In this document: piece by piece, positions 55,445-64,000 of the stretch
How the letters are laid out: each line of letters opens with the position of its first letter
How positions within the stretch are numbered: the first letter of the stretch is position 1
NCBI RefSeq assembly: GCF_001942305.1
Contig: NZ_MKKE01000033.1
Location: 62,001 to 126,000 of the forward strand
Direction: 5' to 3'
Source of the DNA: Saccharomonospora sp. CUA-673
GTDB lineage: Bacteria; Actinomycetota; Actinomycetes; Mycobacteriales; Pseudonocardiaceae
Length of the DNA stretch: 64,000 nt
Made by a program: the position numbers and the translations under genes
Notes under the pieces: model-generated
The model's input: only the letters and a program-made list of their open reading frames with translations
Told to the model about the DNA's origin: nothing
Databases searched by the model: none

Positions 55445-58400
55445 TTGTTCACCCGCATCGCCATCGTCAACCGGGGTGAGGCCGCGATGCGGCTGATCCG
55501 AGCCGTGCGCGAGCTCAACGCCGAGGACGGCGGCCGGCGCGAGACCATCGCGCTGCACACCGACGTCGACCGCGCCGCCACGTTCGTGCGCGAGGCCGAC
55601 CGCGCCTACCATCTCGGCGCCGCCGCCGACCGGCCTTACCTGGACCTCGAGGTCCTCGAGCGGGCACTGGTCGAGTCCGGTGCGGACGCGCGTGGGTCGG
55701 CTGGGGCTTCGTCGCGGAGGATCCGGCGTTCGCGGAACTGTGCGCGCGGCTGGGTGTGGCGTTCGTCGGCCCGTCGGCCGAGGCGATGCGCAAACTCGGC
55801 GACAAGATCGGTGCGAAGCTGATCGCCGAGGAGGTCGGCGTCCCGGTGGCGCCGTGGAGCCGCGGTTCGGTCGACAGCCTCGACGGGGCGCTGCAGGCCG
55901 CGGAGAACATCGGCTACCCGTTGATGCTCAAGGCCACCGCGGGCGGCGGCGGACGCGGCATCCGCGTGGTCCGGACCGCCGACGAGTTGGCGGATGCCTA
56001 CGAACGCACCAGCTCGGAGGCCGAGCGCGCGTTCGGCAGCGGCATCGTGTTCCTGGAGCGGCTCGTCACCGGCGCCCGGCACGTCGAGGTGCAGGTGATC
56101 GCCGACGGCCAGGGCACGGCGTGGGCGCTGGGCGTCCGCGACTGCTCCGTGCAGCGGCGCAACCAGAAGGTCATCGAGGAGTCCGCGTCCGTGCGCCTCG
56201 ACGCCGACCAGGTCGCCGAGCTGAAGGTCTCGGCCGAGCGGCTCGCCGTGGCCGTCGACTACCGCGGCGCGGCGACCGTCGAGTTCCTCTACCACCCCGG
56301 CGAACGACTGCTGGCGTTCCTCGAGGTCAACACCCGGCTGCAGGTCGAGCACCCGATCACCGAGGCCACGACGGCGTTCGACCTGGTCAAGGCGCAGCTG
56401 CACGTCGCCGAGGGCGGCGCGCTGACCGGGGCGCCGCCCTCGGAGTCCGGACACGCGGTGGAGGCCCGGCTCAACGCCGAGGACCCGGATCGCGACTTCG
56501 CCCCCGCACCCGGGCGGATCGCGCTGCTGACCTTGCCGAGCGGGCCGGGCGTGCGGGTCGACACCGGTGTGGGCACCGGCGACGAGATCCCCGCCGACTT
56601 CGACTCGATGATCGCGAAGATCATCACCTACGGGCGGACCCGCGACGAGGCGCTCGCCCGCCTGCGCCGCGCCGTGCGCGACACGACCGTGCTCATCGAG
56701 GGCGGCGCCACCAACAAGAGCTTCCTGCTCGACCTGCTCGACGCGCCCGAGGTCGTCGACGGCACGGCAGACACCGGCTGGATCGACCGGGTGCGGGCCG
56801 AGGGCCGGCTCGCCTCGCACCGCCACGCGGGCATCGCGCTGGCCGCGGCCGCGATCGAGGCCTACGAGGAGAGCGAGCACGCCGAGCAGCAGCGCCTGCT
56901 GACGAGCGCCCACGGCGGACGTCCGCAGGTGCGCCTGCAGGGCACGGACGCCTCGGCGGAGATCGAGCTGAAACTGCGCGGTGCCGGGTACCGCGTGGCG
57001 GTGGCGCGCACCGGGCAGAGCCGGTTCCGCATCGCGATCGACGGTGCCGGCGCGGCGCCGCCGTTCGACGTGGACCTGCGCCGCTTCGACGCGAGCAGCG
57101 GCCAACTCACCGTGCACGGACACCGTTACCGCCTGGTCACCGGTACGCACGGACCGGTGCACCTGGTCGAGGTCGACGGCGTCACCCACCGCGTCAGCAG
57201 GGACGAGGGCGGCGTGCTGCGTTCGCCCGCACCGGCCCTCGTGGTGGCCACGCCGCTGGAGGTCGGCGACGGGGTCGAGGCCGGGGCACCGGTGCTCGTG
57301 CTGGAGAGCATGAAGATGGAGACGATCCTGCGGGCGCCGTTCCGCGGAACGCTCGTCGCCCGGCCCGTGGCGGTCGGCAGTCAGGTCGAGGCCGGCGCCC
57401 CGCTGCTGCGTCTGGAGCCGGCCGCCGACGAGACCGACGACGCCGGTGCCGATGCGGCCGCCCCCGCGGTGGACCTGGAACTGCCGTCGCCGCCGCCCGA
57501 GGAGCCCGCGGCGCAGCGGGTGGAGCGCGGTCTGGACCAGCTGCGGAGCCGGCTGCTCGGCTTCGACGTCGCTCCGAGGCGGCCTCCGACGGGGAGAGCC
57601 GCGCACTGGCGGCCTACCTCAAGGCGCGCGATCAGCTCGTCGCCGACGGACACCGGCCGCTCGAGGGCGAGGTCGGTCTCGTGCGCGTGTTCGCCGATCT
57701 GTGCGAGCTGACCCGCAACCGGCCGGCCGACGCCGAGGCTGGCGAGGGCGCCGAGGCTGCCGAGGGTGTTGTGGCGGTGCACAGTGCACGCGAGTACTTC
57801 CACACGTACCTGCAGAGCCTCGACACCGAACGCGCCGGCCTGTCGGACGCGTTCCTCGACCGGCTCCGGCGCGTGCTCGGGCACTACGGGATCACCGACC
57901 TCGACCGGACGTCGGAACTCGAGCAGGCGGTGTTCCGGATCTTCCTGGCCCAGCAGCGGCTGTCGGCCGATGCGAGCGTCGTGACGACGGTCCTGCAGCA
58001 GTGGCTCACCGAGCCCGCGCCGCCGAGCGCGGTGCAGCTGACCGTCGGCGAGGCGTTGGAGCATCTCGTCGTCGCGACGCAGCTGCGGTTCCCGGTCGTC
58101 ACCGACCTCGCCCGCACGCTGGTGTTCCGGTGGTTCGGCCAGCCGATGTACCGCCGGAACCGCGCCGAGAGCTACACCGCGGTGCGGCGGCATCTGCGCC
58201 ACCTCGACCGGCATCCGGACGCCCCGGACCGGCAGGAGCGCATCGCCGCGATGGTGGCCACACCCGAACCGCTGGTGCGCGTGCTGGCGCAACGCATCGG
58301 CAGGGCGGGCACCGACCAGTGCCCGATGCTGGAGGTGCTGGCCAAGCGCTACTACCACCAGCGCCGCCTGCACGGATTCCGCACGGAACACCGCGACGGG

Positions 58401-60976
58401 TTCGACTGCGCGAGTGCCGAGTACGCGCGCGGCGGCACGGCGTTCCGACTCCTCAGCACGGCAACCGACGTCGAACGGCTCGACGACGCGCTCTCCGCGC
58501 TGAGCGACCTGGCCGCGCAGGACGGCGCGGCGGACCTCGTCGCCGACGTCTATCTCACGTGGGCCGACCAGCCCGCCGACGTCGACGCGATGGCCGCGCA
58601 GCTGGGCGAGACGCTGCGCGCGGCACGACTGCCCGAGCGCACCGTGCGCGTGACCGCCAGCGTCGCGGGTCGCAGCGGTTCGGCGATGCACCACCACTTC
58701 ACGTTCACCGCCGAGGCGGGGGAGCTGACCGAGGACCGACTGATCCGCGGTCTGCACCCGATGATCGCCCAGCGGCTGCAGCTCGCGCGGTGGCGCCGGT
58801 TCGAGCTCACCCGGCTGCCCTCGACCGACGAGGAGGTCTACTTCTACCGCTGCGCGGCCACCGAGAATCCGGCCGACGAACGGCTGCTGGCCATGGCCCA
58901 GGTTCGCGACCTGACGCCGTTGCAGGACGACGAGACCGGTCGCATCCTCGCGCTCCCGGACGCGAGAACGCGCTCGAGGCGTGTGTCGCGGCGATCCGGG
59001 CGGAGCAGGCCCGGCGGCCCGCGAAGAAACGCCTCGACACCAACCGGGTCCTGCTCTACGTGTGGCCGCCGAACCCGCTGAGCGTCGAGGAGCTGAAGGC
59101 CATCGCCCGCCGCGTCCTGCCGACCACGTACGGCGCGGGCCTGGAGGAGGTGCTGCTCATCGGCCGAAGGCCGGTCGACGACAGCGGCGAGCTGACCGAC
59201 ATCGCCGTGCGGATCTCGTCGGATGTCTCGTCCGGGGTTCGGGTCGAGGTGATCGAGCCGCCGTCGGAGGAGATCCGGCCGCTCGACGAGTACGGCCAGA
59301 AGGTCCTGCGGGCGCGCCGCCGCGGTGCGGTCTATCCGTACGAACTGACGGGCATGCTCGCCGGGGCCCAGGGCACGTTCACCGAGTACGACCTCGACGC
59401 CGACGGCGCGCTGGCTCCGGTGGACCGGCCGAAGGGCGGCAACACCGCGGGCATCGTCGTCGGGGTCGTGACGACGCCGACCGACCGCTATCCCGAGGGC
59501 GTCACGCGGGTGGCGTTGTTCGGCGACCCGACCAAGTCGCTGGGCTCACTGTCCGAACCGGAGTGTGCGCGGGTCATCGCGGCACTGGACCTGGCCGAGC
59601 GGATGGCCGTGCCGGTCGAGTGGTTCGCGCTGTCGGCGGGCGCGCGGATCGCGATGGACTCGGGCACCGAGAACATGGACTGGGTCGCTGCGGCGCTCAA
59701 GCGGATCGTCGAGTTCACCCAGGCCGGTGGTGAGATCAACATCGTCGTCGCGGGGATCACCGTCGGTGCCCAGCCGTACTGGAACGCCGAGGCGACGATG
59801 CTCATGCACACCAAGGGAATCCTGGTGATGACGCCGGATTCGGCGATGGTGCTGACCGGCAAGCAGTCCCTCGATTTCTCCGGTGGCGTGTCGGCCGAGG
59901 ACAACTTCGGCATCGGCGGCTACGACCGCGTGATGGGACCGAACGGCCAGGCCCAGTACTGGGCCGCCGACCTGGCCGGCGCGCGGGACGTGCTCATGGG
60001 GCACTACGACCACACCTACATCGCACCGGGGGAGACCGCGCCCCGGAACGCGGCGACGAGCGATCCGGCCGGCCGCGATGTCACCGGGTTCCCGCACCAC
60101 GTGACGGGCAGCGAGTTCACGACCGTCGGCGAGATCTTCTCCGCCGAGGCCAATCCCGACCGGAAGAAGCCGTTCGACATCCGCACCGTGATGCGCGCAC
60201 TGTCCGATCAGGACCACCCGGTGCTCGAGCGGTGGGCGGGGATGGCCGACGCCGAGACCGCCGTCGTGCAGGACGTGCACCTGGGCGGTCGCCCGGTGTG
60301 CCTGCTCGGGATCGAGTCCAGGCCGGTGCCGCGGCGGGGCTTCCCGCCGACCGACGGCCCCGACACCTACACCGCAGGCACGTTGTTCCCGCGGTCGTCG
60401 AAGAAGGCGGCCAGGGCCATCAACGCCACCAGCGGCAACCGTCCGCTCGTGGTGCTGGCCAACCTGTCCGGATTCGACGGATCGCCCGAGTCGATGCGCA
60501 AACTCCAGTTGGAGTACGGCGCGGAGATCGGCCGCGCGATCGTCAACTTCGACGGCCCGATCGTGTTCTGCGTGATCTCGCGCTACCACGGCGGTGCGTT
60601 CGTGGTGTTCTCCAAGGCGCTCAACCCCAACATGACCGTGCTGGCCGTCGACGGGTCGTACGCGTCGGTGCTGGGCGGCGCGCCCGCCGCGGCGGTCGTG
60701 TTCTCCGGCGAGGTCAACGCGCGCACCGCGGCCGACGAGCGGGTCCACGCGGCGCAGGCGCGGGTCGGTGAGGCCGAGGGCGTCGACCGGGCGGCGCGCA
60801 GCGCCGAACTCGCCGACGTCCGGGCCGAGGTGCGCGCCGAGAAGCTCGGCGAGGTGGCCGCGGAGTTCGACGCGGTACACAGCATCCAGCGTGCCGTGGA
60901 GGTCGGGTCGGTCGACGCGGTCATCCGGCCCGAGGACCTGCGCCCCGCGATCATCGACGCCATCACCCGCAGCTGA
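55445..60976 (+). CDS. Single-chain acyl-CoA (acetyl-CoA) carboxylase, eukaryote-like BC-BCCP-central-CT layout (apparent frameshifts near 55689, 57572, 58964)
   Basis: With one base added at each of three sites the gene encodes 1,844 residues. Domains in order: biotin carboxylase (RIAIVNRGEAAMRLI; ATP-grasp loop ATAGGGGRGIRVVR; FLEVNTRLQVEHPITE); biotinyl carrier site VLESMKMETI (about residue 620); a helical central region of about 500 residues (LEQAVFRIFLAQQRL, RFELTRLPSTDEEVYFYRC); and carboxyltransferase N and C halves (RVALFGDPTKSLGSL, ALSAGARIAMDSGTENMDWV, MVLTGKQSLDFSGGVSAEDN, FVVFSKALNPNMTVLAVDGS). The central region and domain order resemble eukaryotic acetyl-CoA carboxylase rather than split bacterial subunits. 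TTG at 55445 (GTGAGG upstream) is chosen over TTG 55436. Confidence 0.88.
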
Positions 60977-60978
60977 GG

Positions 60979-61024
60979 CGAACGCGAGCGTGCCCCCACG
61001 GCCGTGGGGGCACGCTCGCGTTCG
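60979..61024. terminator. Long bidirectional terminator between carboxylase and TauE genes
   Basis: Arms 60979-61000 and 61003-61024 are exact inverse complements (core GCGAGCGTGCCCCCAC), effectively a 21-bp stem with a GGCC loop. It starts 3 bp after the carboxylase stop and lies 15 bp before the end of the convergent gene. There is no T-run on either side. Confidence 0.78.
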
Positions 61025-61039
61025 TCGGGTGTGGGTCCC

Positions 61040-61951
61040 TCAGGCGGGCTCCGGCTCGCGTTCCCGGTCGGCCTCCGCCTCGGCGGTGCGGCGTTCGGCG
61101 CGCACCGAGCGGATCGCGGTGGTGAGGCCGGTCGCCCAGAGCGCGACCACGGCGGTGAGCACGGCGATCGTGACGCTCAACGAGGCTTCGAACGACGACA
61201 GCAGGGTCTGCATGTTGGTCAGCACGATGAGGCCACCGGCAGCGGCACCGAGGATGCGTGCCGGCAGCTTCTTGACCACCCAGGCCGCGAACGGCGCTGC
61301 GATGACACCGCCGATCATCAGGCCGGCGACGACCGTGTAGTTCATCGACTCCTCGGCCGAGAGCGCGAACAGGAAGCCGAGGCTCGCCGCCACGGCCACG
61401 ATGAACTCGGAGGTGTCCACCGAGCCGACGACCTTTCGCGGTTCGAGCCGTCCGGACGAGAGCAGGCTCGTGGTCGCGACCGGCCCCCAGCCGCCGCCAC
61501 CGCTCGCGTCGATGAACCCGGCGACCAGGCCCAGCGGAGCCAGGAACCGCGAACCGGGCCTGCGCGAGGCGACGAACCGGCCGAGCTTGAGGAACGAGAA
61601 CCGGATCAGCACGTACGTGCCGAGCACGAGCAGGATCGTCGTGATCCACACCTCGGCCGACTCGGTGGCCAGCGACGTGAGGACGTAGGCGCCGAGGACG
61701 GCACCGATCGCCCCGGGCAGGGCCAGGGTGCCGACGACCCGCCAGTCGACGTTGCGCATCTTCCAGTGGGCCAGGCCCGACGCCAGCGCGGTGCCGACCT
61801 CCGCGAGGTGGACCGCCGCGGACGCGACCGCCGGGGCGGTGCCGGCGACCAGCAGGGTCGTCGTGGCCGTGACGCCGAACGCCATGCCGAGCGACCCGTC
61901 GACCATCTGCGCCAGGAATCCGGCCAGACCGAACAACAGAAGTGTTTGCAT
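61040..61951 (-). CDS. TauE/SafE family sulfite/sulfonate exporter-like membrane protein
   Basis: A protein of 303 residues with about eight to nine membrane helices. The two TauE repeats are seen as LAGFLAQMVDGSLGMAFGVT with HLAEVGTALASGLAHW, and LVAGFIDASGGGGWGPVATT with VVGSVDTSEFIVAVAASLGF. Members export sulfite or sulfoacetate, or take up sulfonates. The charged tail is cytosolic. The ATG at 61951 has GAGGTCGGC upstream. Divergent from a ROK regulator gene, and in a genome with an ssuED locus, so a sulfur role is reasonable but inferred. Confidence 0.88.
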   Translation of the reverse strand: MQTLLLFGLAGFLAQMVDGSLGMAFGVTATTTLLVAGTAPAVASAAVHLAEVGTALASGLAHWKMRNVDWRVVGTLALPGAIGAVLGAYVLTSLATESAEVWITTILLVLGTYVLIRFSFLKLGRFVASRRPGSRFLAPLGLVAGFIDASGGGGWGPVATTSLLSSGRLEPRKVVGSVDTSEFIVAVAASLGFLFALSAEESMNYTVVAGLMIGGVIAAPFAAWVVKKLPARILGAAAGGLIVLTNMQTLLSSFEASLSVTIAVLTAVVALWATGLTTAIRSVRAERRTAEAEADREREPEPA

Positions 61952-62261
61952 GCCGACCTCGGTCAATCAAGGAATCGTGATTCGGAAAATGCGGACAAAC
62001 GGTTCGCTGTCGGCCGGCGGCAGCGCAATGCCGGTGCGAAAACGTCCGTCGGCCGCGGTTTTGGATGGTGACACGCATTCGCTGTGCGGTACACCGCGTG
62101 TCCGCATTTCAGGATCGTGGTTTAACACACATTCTTACTAACTAGGTGAAAAGAAGATTTTTAACGTGAAGAAAAGAAGACCCTGCCTGTTCCGGGTGGC
62201 GGGAAGTCGGGTGAGATGGGTCGGACCGCCGTAGTGTTTCCGGGCGAGACGAAAGTGAGGC
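61952..62261. other. Divergent promoter region of tauE-like and ROK genes
   Basis: 310 bp without a gene. The segment from about 62110 to 62180 is strongly AT-rich for this genome (runs such as GATTTTTAACG and GAAAAGAAG) and should contain promoters. GAATCGTGATTC (about 61970-61982) is a small inverted repeat next to the exporter start. I could not match the ssuE half-site here. Confidence 0.4.
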
Positions 62262-63467
62262 ATGCGAGTGGGCAGGCAGCTACCGGCGTCGGTCCGGGAC
62301 GTCCCGGGTGCGGGCGGGGTCAGGGAGTCGAACGCGGCGGCGGTGCTCGCCGCGGCGCGGACGGACGGTCCGTTGTCGCGGGCGGAGATCGCGAGGTTGA
62401 CCGGGCTGAGCATGCCCACGGTCAGCAGGCAGGTCGCGACGCTGACCGACCTCGACCTGCTGCGGGAGGCGCCGGAGAACGCGACCGGGGGCGGCATCGG
62501 TCGGCCCACCGTTCCGGTGCGGCTCAACGACGACGTCATCGCCGCGTGCGGTGTGCACATCGGGATCGTGACCACGACCTACGGCCTGACCAACCTGTCC
62601 GGCGAGCTGCTGGGCAGTGAGCGGATCCCGACGCCGAAGGGCTCGGCCGCCGAGGTGCTGCGGGCCATCGGCGACGAGGTCAGCACCTTCCTCGCCGAGT
62701 GGCCGCAGCGGCGCATCATCGGCGTCGGGCTCGCGATCGGCGGTCAGGTGGACGCCGAACGCGGACTGCTGGAGCACGAGCCGCTCGACTGGCACGGCGT
62801 GCCGGCGAAGGCGCTGCTCGAGGAGGTCACCGGCCTGCCGGTGCACCTCGACGGCCACGTGCCGGCCATGGCCACCGCCGAGCTGCTGTTCGGGGTGTCG
62901 GGCCGAGCGTCGAGCTCGCTGTACTTCTACGCGCGCGAGATGGTGGGCGTGGCGATCGCCGTCGACGGCGTGCTGCACCGCGGTCCCGGCCAGTCCGGCA
63001 GCATCGCCCACCTGCCGATCGGCAGCGACGTGGAGTGCGACTGCGGGCGCACCGGCTGCCTGGAGGCCACGGTGGCCGACCGGTCCGTCGTCGAGCGCGC
63101 CAGGCGGGCCGGGGTCATCGCCGGGTCCGAGCTCAGCGACGTGGTCGAGGCGGCGCAGACCGACCCGAAGGCGGCCGACATCCTCGCCGAACGTGCCCGC
63201 GCGCTCGGGCGCGCGATCGCGCGGACACGCGATCTGGTGAATCCGGATCTCGTCGTGCTCGGTGGTCAGGCCATCACCGAGGCACCCGAATATCTCGACA
63301 CCGTGTTGGACGAATTCGCCGCGAATACCGTGCTGCCCGGAAAGGATTTGGTCGTGATGACACAATTCGGGCGAAACGTGCAGGCGATGGCGGCCTGCAC
63401 GGGTCTGCTCACACAGTTGTACGACCACCCCTTGTCGATGTTGGGCGCCGATTCCCTCCGCGACTGA
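62262..63467 (+). CDS. ROK-family transcriptional regulator
   Basis: A protein of 401 residues. The N-terminal winged helix (LSRAEIARLTGLSMPTVSRQ) is followed by a ROK domain with the ATP/sugar-kinase-like fold (IIGVGLAIGGQVDAERG) and the zinc motif CDCGRTGCLEA. LDGHVPAMATAELLFG replaces the usual catalytic DN-x-A, so kinase activity is unlikely. Most ROK regulators sense sugars, but Corynebacterium SsuR, activator of sulfonate genes, is also a ROK protein, and this gene is divergent from a TauE-type gene. ATG at 62262; GTG two codons later is possible. Confidence 0.88.
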   Translation: MRVGRQLPASVRDVPGAGGVRESNAAAVLAAARTDGPLSRAEIARLTGLSMPTVSRQVATLTDLDLLREAPENATGGGIGRPTVPVRLNDDVIAACGVHIGIVTTTYGLTNLSGELLGSERIPTPKGSAAEVLRAIGDEVSTFLAEWPQRRIIGVGLAIGGQVDAERGLLEHEPLDWHGVPAKALLEEVTGLPVHLDGHVPAMATAELLFGVSGRASSSLYFYAREMVGVAIAVDGVLHRGPGQSGSIAHLPIGSDVECDCGRTGCLEATVADRSVVERARRAGVIAGSELSDVVEAAQTDPKAADILAERARALGRAIARTRDLVNPDLVVLGGQAITEAPEYLDTVLDEFAANTVLPGKDLVVMTQFGRNVQAMAACTGLLTQLYDHPLSMLGADSLRD

Positions 63468-63552
63468 TTCGCCGCATCGGCATCGCGGACCGGAGCTGTC
63501 CGGCATCGCTCGTAGCGTCCTCGGCAGCACCGGACGAGGAAGGGACGCGAGG

Positions 63553-64000
63553 ATGGGCACCACAGGGACGACCACGGCCGACACGGCAGCGGCGGGCGCT
63601 GCGGGAACGGCGGGCGCTGAGCGGGAGCGCGCCGATCTGCTCGGGATGCTGGCGCGGCAACGGTGGTTCCTGCGCTACACGGCGCGGGAGCTCGACGACG
63701 AGCAGGCGAACCGGGCGACGACCGTCAGTGCGCTGACCGTGGCCGGGTTGATCAAGCACGTCGCCGCGGTCGAACGGGGGTGGCTCGACTTCGCGGGCGC
63801 CGATTCGGCAGAGTCCCGCGACGTGGCCGGGGCGAAGGCCGTGGCCGGTGACCCGGACGAGTTCCGGTTGCTGCCCGGCGAGACGCTGGCCGGGCTCCTC
63901 GACGACTACGCGGCCGTCGCGCGGCGCACCGAGGAGTTCCTCGCCGCCGCCGACCTCGACGTGACCCACGAACTGCCGGAGGCGCCGTGGTTCGAGCCGG
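63553..64000 (+). CDS. DinB-family protein (DUF664), 3' end outside window
   Basis: 149 codons are visible before the window ends. After an Ala/Thr-rich lead the sequence enters a four-helix DinB/DUF664 fold: RADLLGMLARQRWFLRYTAR, ALTVAGLIKHVAAVERGWLD and GLLDDYAAVARRTEEFLAAA. The His in LIKHVAAVE is one of the metal ligands; the other two would be beyond the edge. Many actinobacterial members are mycothiol-dependent enzymes. ATG at 63553 follows GGACGCGAGG. It lies downstream of the ROK gene in the same direction, with an 85-bp gap. Confidence 0.82.
   Translation, partial: MGTTGTTTADTAAAGAAGTAGAERERADLLGMLARQRWFLRYTARELDDEQANRATTVSALTVAGLIKHVAAVERGWLDFAGADSAESRDVAGAKAVAGDPDEFRLLPGETLAGLLDDYAAVARRTEEFLAAADLDVTHELPEAPWFEP

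Noticed and set aside
55445-60976. Reading the carboxylase as four separate genes or a programmed-frameshift gene
   Set aside because: The breaks fall inside conserved secondary structure without slippery sequences, and match the same GC^ pattern as breaks in unrelated genes, so artefact is more likely.

Overview
The window is a very GC-rich bacterial chromosome segment with GTG and TTG starts, Shine-Dalgarno sites of the GGAGG type, many 4-bp overlapping gene pairs and actinobacterial signature genes: DUF3000, ChdC/HemQ, a PspC domain protein, a membrane-anchored Ser/Thr kinase, and paired FluC genes. Gene order and protein flavour fit a filamentous actinomycete, most likely Pseudonocardiaceae (Saccharomonospora/Amycolatopsis-like). 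The genus is inference. No prophage, insertion sequence or CRISPR array was seen.

Layout. 1-5.5 kb (minus strand): fadB (partial) and fadA behind a 16-bp palindrome, an RNase D-like exonuclease, a response regulator and DUF3000. 5.6-8.9 kb (plus): the haem genes hemE, hemG/cgoX and chdC. 8.9-9.6 kb: a VapBC-type toxin-antitoxin pair whose operator overlaps the antitoxin start. 9.7-17.8 kb: msrB, a Ser/Thr kinase, a TVP38-like membrane protein, an adenylation-domain protein, a lipoprotein hydrolase lacking its nucleophile serine, a RibD-like reductase and ZapE. 17.8-24.1 kb: PAP2 phosphatase, DUF2252, ornithine aminotransferase, an S9 peptidase and two fluoride channel genes. 24.2-26.5 kb: an accessory-looking unit holding an unrecognised gene, bracketed by a 23-bp near-identical direct repeat, then a membrane-anchored helical protein. 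26.9-33.5 kb: mgtE, a glycosidase-like TIM barrel, LapA-like protein, an aldehyde dehydrogenase and a membrane beta-propeller protein. 33.5-35.6 kb: a hydrolase remnant, GlxA-type regulator, isochorismatase and tRNA-Pro(GGG). 36.5-39.8 kb: sulfonate use (ssuE, ssuD and an MHS transporter). 39.8-45.6 kb: TetR/thioesterase, amino-acid dehydrogenase/LysR, PspC, a DUF1992 remnant, DUF2236 and MarR. 45.7-48.6 kb: tyrosine/homogentisate catabolism (hmgA, fahA). 49-64 kb: OafA-like acyltransferase, CoA-transferase, nitronate monooxygenase, metallo-beta-lactamase lactonase, FmdB-like protein, a giant single-chain acyl-CoA carboxylase of eukaryote-like layout, TauE/SafE exporter, ROK regulator and a DinB-like protein (partial).

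A striking global feature: nine genes carry twelve apparent -1 frameshifts. All twelve are repaired by adding one base after a GC or GCC on the coding strand. This looks like a systematic sequencing or assembly error (C-run undercalling) rather than gene decay. Those genes are listed here as full-length loci with the break point given.

Functional themes: fatty-acid oxidation and acyl-CoA metabolism (fadAB, thioesterase, CoA-transferase, carboxylase), haem synthesis by the coproporphyrin route, amino-acid catabolism (rocD, Leu/Glu dehydrogenase, hmgA-fahA), and sulfonate/sulfite handling (ssuED plus, 22 kb away, TauE and a ROK regulator).
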